Source of the DNA: Paracoccus sp. (in: a-proteobacteria)
GTDB taxonomy: Bacteria > Pseudomonadota > Alphaproteobacteria > Rhodobacterales > Rhodobacteraceae
DNA length: 36,475 nt
NCBI RefSeq assembly: GCF_030604785.1
Contig: NZ_JAUVVF010000037.1
Coordinates: 1 to 36,475, forward strand
Direction of reading: 5' to 3'
Shown here in pieces: positions 34,170 to 36,475 of the stretch. Below the pieces are notes generated by a model. The model was not told the origin of the DNA and ran no database searches. It worked only from the letters and a program-made list of their open reading frames with translations. The position numbers and the translations under genes are program-made. How positions within the stretch are numbered: the stretch's first letter is position 1; each line of letters starts with the position of its first letter.

Positions 34170-35018
34170 ATGCCCGCCAAGGTTCCCTATCTGCGCCCGG
34201 TCGATGACCCGCCCGCCCAGGCCGGGCTGGACCTGCCCGCGCCTGATGCCGCCAGCATCGCCCGCCGCCGCGCCGAAGAGGCGCTGATCGTCGATGTGGA
34301 CGGCTACGAAGGCCCGCTGGACCTGCTGCTGACGCTGGCGCGCACGCAGAAGGTGGACCTGATGAAGATCAGCGTCCTCGATCTGGCCGAGCAATATCTG
34401 GCCTTCGTCGAAGAGGCCCGCGCGCTGCGGATCGAACTGGCCGCCGATTATCTGGTCATGGCCGCCTGGCTGGCCTTTCTGAAATCGCGGCTGCTTCTGC
34501 CGCCCGACCCGCAGGCCGAAGGCCCCTCGGCCGAGGACATGGCCGCGCATCTGGCCTTTCAGCTGGAACGTCTGGACGCGATGCGGCAGGCGGCGGCGCA
34601 GCTGATGGCGCGCGACCGGCTGGGCATCTCGCGTTTCGCGCGCGGCGCGCCCGATGCGGTGATCCGCACGCGCCGCACTGAATGGCAGGCCAGCCTGATC
34701 GACCTGATGCGCGCCTATGCGCGGCTGAAGACCCGCGACGAGTTCCGGCCCTTCGCCTTTGACCGCAAGGACGTGTTCACGATGGAACAGGCGCTGGACC
34801 GGCTGCGGGGCCTGATCGGCTTTGCCGGCGACTGGACGGACCTGTCGGTCTTTCTGCCCGATGGCTGGTCGGACGACCCTGCCCGCCGCCGCAGCGCGAC
34901 GGCCGCGACCTTTGCCGCCTCGCTTGAGCTTGCGCGTCAGGGCCGGCTGGAGATACGGCAGGCCGAAACCTTCGCGCCCATATCCTATCGCCAGAGACAC
35001 GATGACGACCGCGCCTGA
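34170..35018 (+). CDS. scpA: Segregation and condensation protein A
   Basis: 282-residue kleisin that bridges the SMC ATPase heads with ScpB. The N-terminal signature is VDGYEGPLDLLLTLARTQKVDL, followed by ADYLVMAAWLAFLKSRLLLP and a C-terminal winged helix with few distinct motifs. An in-frame TTG at 34143 could extend it, but ATG 34170 has an aagga site at proper spacing. The last 17 bases overlap the scpB start, so ScpA and ScpB production is coupled. Confidence 0.93.
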   Translation: MPAKVPYLRPVDDPPAQAGLDLPAPDAASIARRRAEEALIVDVDGYEGPLDLLLTLARTQKVDLMKISVLDLAEQYLAFVEEARALRIELAADYLVMAAWLAFLKSRLLLPPDPQAEGPSAEDMAAHLAFQLERLDAMRQAAAQLMARDRLGISRFARGAPDAVIRTRRTEWQASLIDLMRAYARLKTRDEFRPFAFDRKDVFTMEQALDRLRGLIGFAGDWTDLSVFLPDGWSDDPARRRSATAATFAASLELARQGRLEIRQAETFAPISYRQRHDDDRA

Positions 35019-35700
35019 CCCCGCCACCGATTTCCCGCCCCCGCCGCTGGACCAGCAGGAACGCATGGTCGAGGCGATCCTCTTTGCCGCGACCGCGCCG
35101 CTGAGCCTGCGCGATCTGGCCGACCGGATGCCCGTGGGCTGCGACCCGGCCGAGGCCGTTGCCGCCCTGCGCCGCCGCTATCAGGGCCGGGGCGTCACCG
35201 TCGAACAGGTGGGGCAGGGCTATGCCTTCCGCACGGCGGCGGACCTGTCCTTCCTGATGCAGGCCGAGACCGTCGAGAGCCGCCGCCTGTCGCGCGCCGC
35301 GATCGAGACGCTGGCCATCATCGCCTATCATCAACCCGTCACCCGCACCGAGATCGAAGAGATCCGTGGCGTCGCGGTCAGCCGAGGCACGCTGGACCAG
35401 CTGATCGAGATGGAATGGGTCCGCATGGGCCGCCGCCGCATGACGCCGGGCCGCCCCGCCACCTTTGTCGTGACCGAGGCGTTTCTGGACCATTTCGGCC
35501 TGGAATCCCCGCGCGATCTGCCGGGTCTGGCCGAATTGCGGGCAGCGGGTCTGCTGGAATCGCGCCCCCCGGGCGAGGGGCTGGGCCTGCCTCTTGCGTC
35601 CGAGGATGCGGATGACGATATTGCCTCCGTGGCGCCCGGCGATCTGTTCGAGGACGACCACGATCCCGCCGCATGGCCCGCCGAGGAGGATCAGCCATGA
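35002..35700 (+). CDS. scpB: Segregation and condensation protein B
   Basis: 232 residues with two tandem winged helices: about 18-95, and about 100-170 containing the hallmark AIETLAIIAYHQPVTRTEIEEIRG and GRPATFVVTEAFLDHFGL. The tail after about 190 is acidic (EDADDDIAS, EDDHDP). It works as a dimer on ScpA in the SMC condensin. It starts inside scpA and ends in an ATGA overlap with the small downstream gene. Confidence 0.94.
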   Translation: MTTAPDPATDFPPPPLDQQERMVEAILFAATAPLSLRDLADRMPVGCDPAEAVAALRRRYQGRGVTVEQVGQGYAFRTAADLSFLMQAETVESRRLSRAAIETLAIIAYHQPVTRTEIEEIRGVAVSRGTLDQLIEMEWVRMGRRRMTPGRPATFVVTEAFLDHFGLESPRDLPGLAELRAAGLLESRPPGEGLGLPLASEDADDDIASVAPGDLFEDDHDPAAWPAEEDQP

Positions 35701-35903
35701 ACATGAACCAGATCATCAACATGTTCACGCGCCTCGTGATGCGGCGTGCGATGAACTGGGGCATCAACAAGGGCATGGACCAGCTGTCCCGTCGGGGGCA
35801 GACCGGCGAGCAGCCCGAGGGCCAGCCGCGTCCGCGCCAGGACAAGCAGACCCGCGACATGGCCAAGAAGATGCGGACGCTCGGCCGCATGACGCGGCGC
35901 TAG
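35697..35903 (+). CDS. Small basic protein of unknown function
   Basis: 68 residues, starting at an ATG that overlaps the scpB stop by 4 bases. The N-terminal half (MNMNQIINMFTRLVMRRAM, then NWGINKGMDQL) looks like an amphipathic, methionine-rich helix pair. The second half is polar and strongly basic (KQTRDMAKKMRTLGRMTRR). No transmembrane helix is seen, and it does not resemble TatA, which often follows scpB in related genomes. Function unknown. Coupling to scpB suggests a real gene and hints at nucleoid or membrane association. Confidence 0.7.
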   Translation: MNMNQIINMFTRLVMRRAMNWGINKGMDQLSRRGQTGEQPEGQPRPRQDKQTRDMAKKMRTLGRMTRR

Positions 35904-35943
35904 GGCCGTTCCCTTTCCCGCGCGCCCGCGCTAGGGCTGCGCG

Positions 35944-36475
35944 ATGGAACAGCAGAATTTCGACATCTTTCTGGTCGCCACTCCCGGCCTCGAAGCGCCT
36001 TTGGCCGCCGAGGCCGCCGCTTTGGGCTGGACCCCCGTGATCCAACCCGGTGGGGTGACGATCAGCGGCGGCTGGCCGGATGTCTGGCGCGCGAATCTGT
36101 GGCTGCGGGGCGCTACGCGCGTTCTGGCGCGGGTGGGCGGCTTTCGCGCCATGCATCTGGCGCAGCTGGACAAGCGCGCGCGCAAGTTTCCCTGGGCCTC
36201 GATCCTGCGGGCGGACCTGCCGGTGAAGGTGGAAACGACCTGCCGCGCCTCGCGCATCTATCATGCGGGGGCGGCCACGCAGCGCATCGCGCGGGCGATC
36301 AGCGAGACGCTTGGCGTTCCCGTCGCCGATGAAGCGCCCGTCACGCTAAAGGCCCGGATCGAGGATGATCTGGTCACGTTCAGCGTCGATACGACCGGCG
36401 AATCGCTGCACAAGCGCGGCCACAAGCAGGCCGTCGCCAAGGCCCCGCTGCGCGAGACGATGGCCGCCATGTTCC
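35944..36475 (+). CDS. THUMP-domain RNA methyltransferase (RlmL-like), 5' part
   Basis: 177 complete codons before the window ends, with no stop, so the gene is cut by the window edge. The N-terminus IFLVATPGLEAPLAAEAAALG begins a ferredoxin-like plus THUMP region (about 1-155). The segment HKRGHKQAVAKAPLRETMAA is the usual linker into the Rossmann methyltransferase domain of the RlmL/YpsC family, which makes m2G2445-type modifications in 23S rRNA. The methyltransferase domain itself lies outside, so the exact target is unproven. It starts 40 bases after the small basic gene. Confidence 0.87.
   Translation, partial: MEQQNFDIFLVATPGLEAPLAAEAAALGWTPVIQPGGVTISGGWPDVWRANLWLRGATRVLARVGGFRAMHLAQLDKRARKFPWASILRADLPVKVETTCRASRIYHAGAATQRIARAISETLGVPVADEAPVTLKARIEDDLVTFSVDTTGESLHKRGHKQAVAKAPLRETMAAMF

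Noticed and set aside
35897..35937. Direct repeat gcgctagggc at 35897-35906 and 35928-35937 as an attachment site
   Set aside because: Ten bases only, no integrase or mobile gene nearby, flanked by ordinary core genes.

Overview
The window is high-GC chromosomal DNA with short intergenic gaps, many 1-4 base start/stop overlaps and almost every base coding. Gene content and order suggest an alphaproteobacterium of the order Rhodobacterales, with Paracoccus as my best guess. The pointers are gpmI-envC-ctpA-rppH, glpX-recJ, the J-domain protein divergent from bolA, and argS-SPOR-nagZ-scpA-scpB. I see no rRNA, tRNA, CRISPR array, insertion sequence or prophage gene.

Layout, left to right. (1) 46-4722 (+): phosphoglycerate mutase, an EnvC-like murein hydrolase activator, the periplasmic protease CtpA and the Nudix hydrolase RppH. 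(2) 4680-14727: a divergent amino-sugar island. The minus-strand arm (4680-8474) is BadF-type sugar kinase, GntR/UTRA regulator, NagB-II-like SIS deaminase and NagA, joined by 1-4 base overlaps. The plus-strand arm (8629-14727) is MurQ etherase, a CUT1-type sugar ABC transporter (binding protein, two permeases, ATPase) and a Gfo/Idh/MocA oxidoreductase. The shared promoter region holds two nearly identical 17-bp elements in mirror orientation, the obvious candidate operators for the GntR protein. (3) 14784-16043 (-): an MltB-type lytic transglycosylase that shares a bidirectional terminator with the island. (4) 16168-19829: a small unknown protein, a YbaK-type deacylase, divergent kynB-like and kynU genes for tryptophan catabolism, and a DsbA-type oxidoreductase. 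(5) 19842-25514 (-): aminopeptidase P, a UPF0173 hydrolase, RecJ, class II fructose bisphosphatase and BolA. (6) 25584-26213 (+): a J-domain protein. (7) 26251-29930 (-): Lnt coupled to a DEAD-box helicase with a very long disordered tail. (8) 30188-36475 (+): ArgS, a SPOR membrane protein, NagZ, ScpA, ScpB, a 68-residue unknown and the 5' part of a THUMP rRNA methyltransferase that runs off the window.

How they work together: the island encodes every step needed to take MurNAc and GlcNAc to fructose-6-phosphate. The steps are ABC uptake, phosphorylation by the kinase, removal of lactate by MurQ, deacetylation by NagA and deamination/isomerisation by the SIS protein. No PTS component and no AnmK kinase are present. 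With MltB next door and EnvC, SPOR and NagZ in the same window, peptidoglycan turnover is the main theme. The best candidate for something under-described is this ABC-fed MurNAc/GlcNAc pathway with its paired operators and unexplained oxidoreductase. Second is the helicase tail, which carries one conserved-looking island inside low-complexity sequence. Most of the rest is ordinary core genome.
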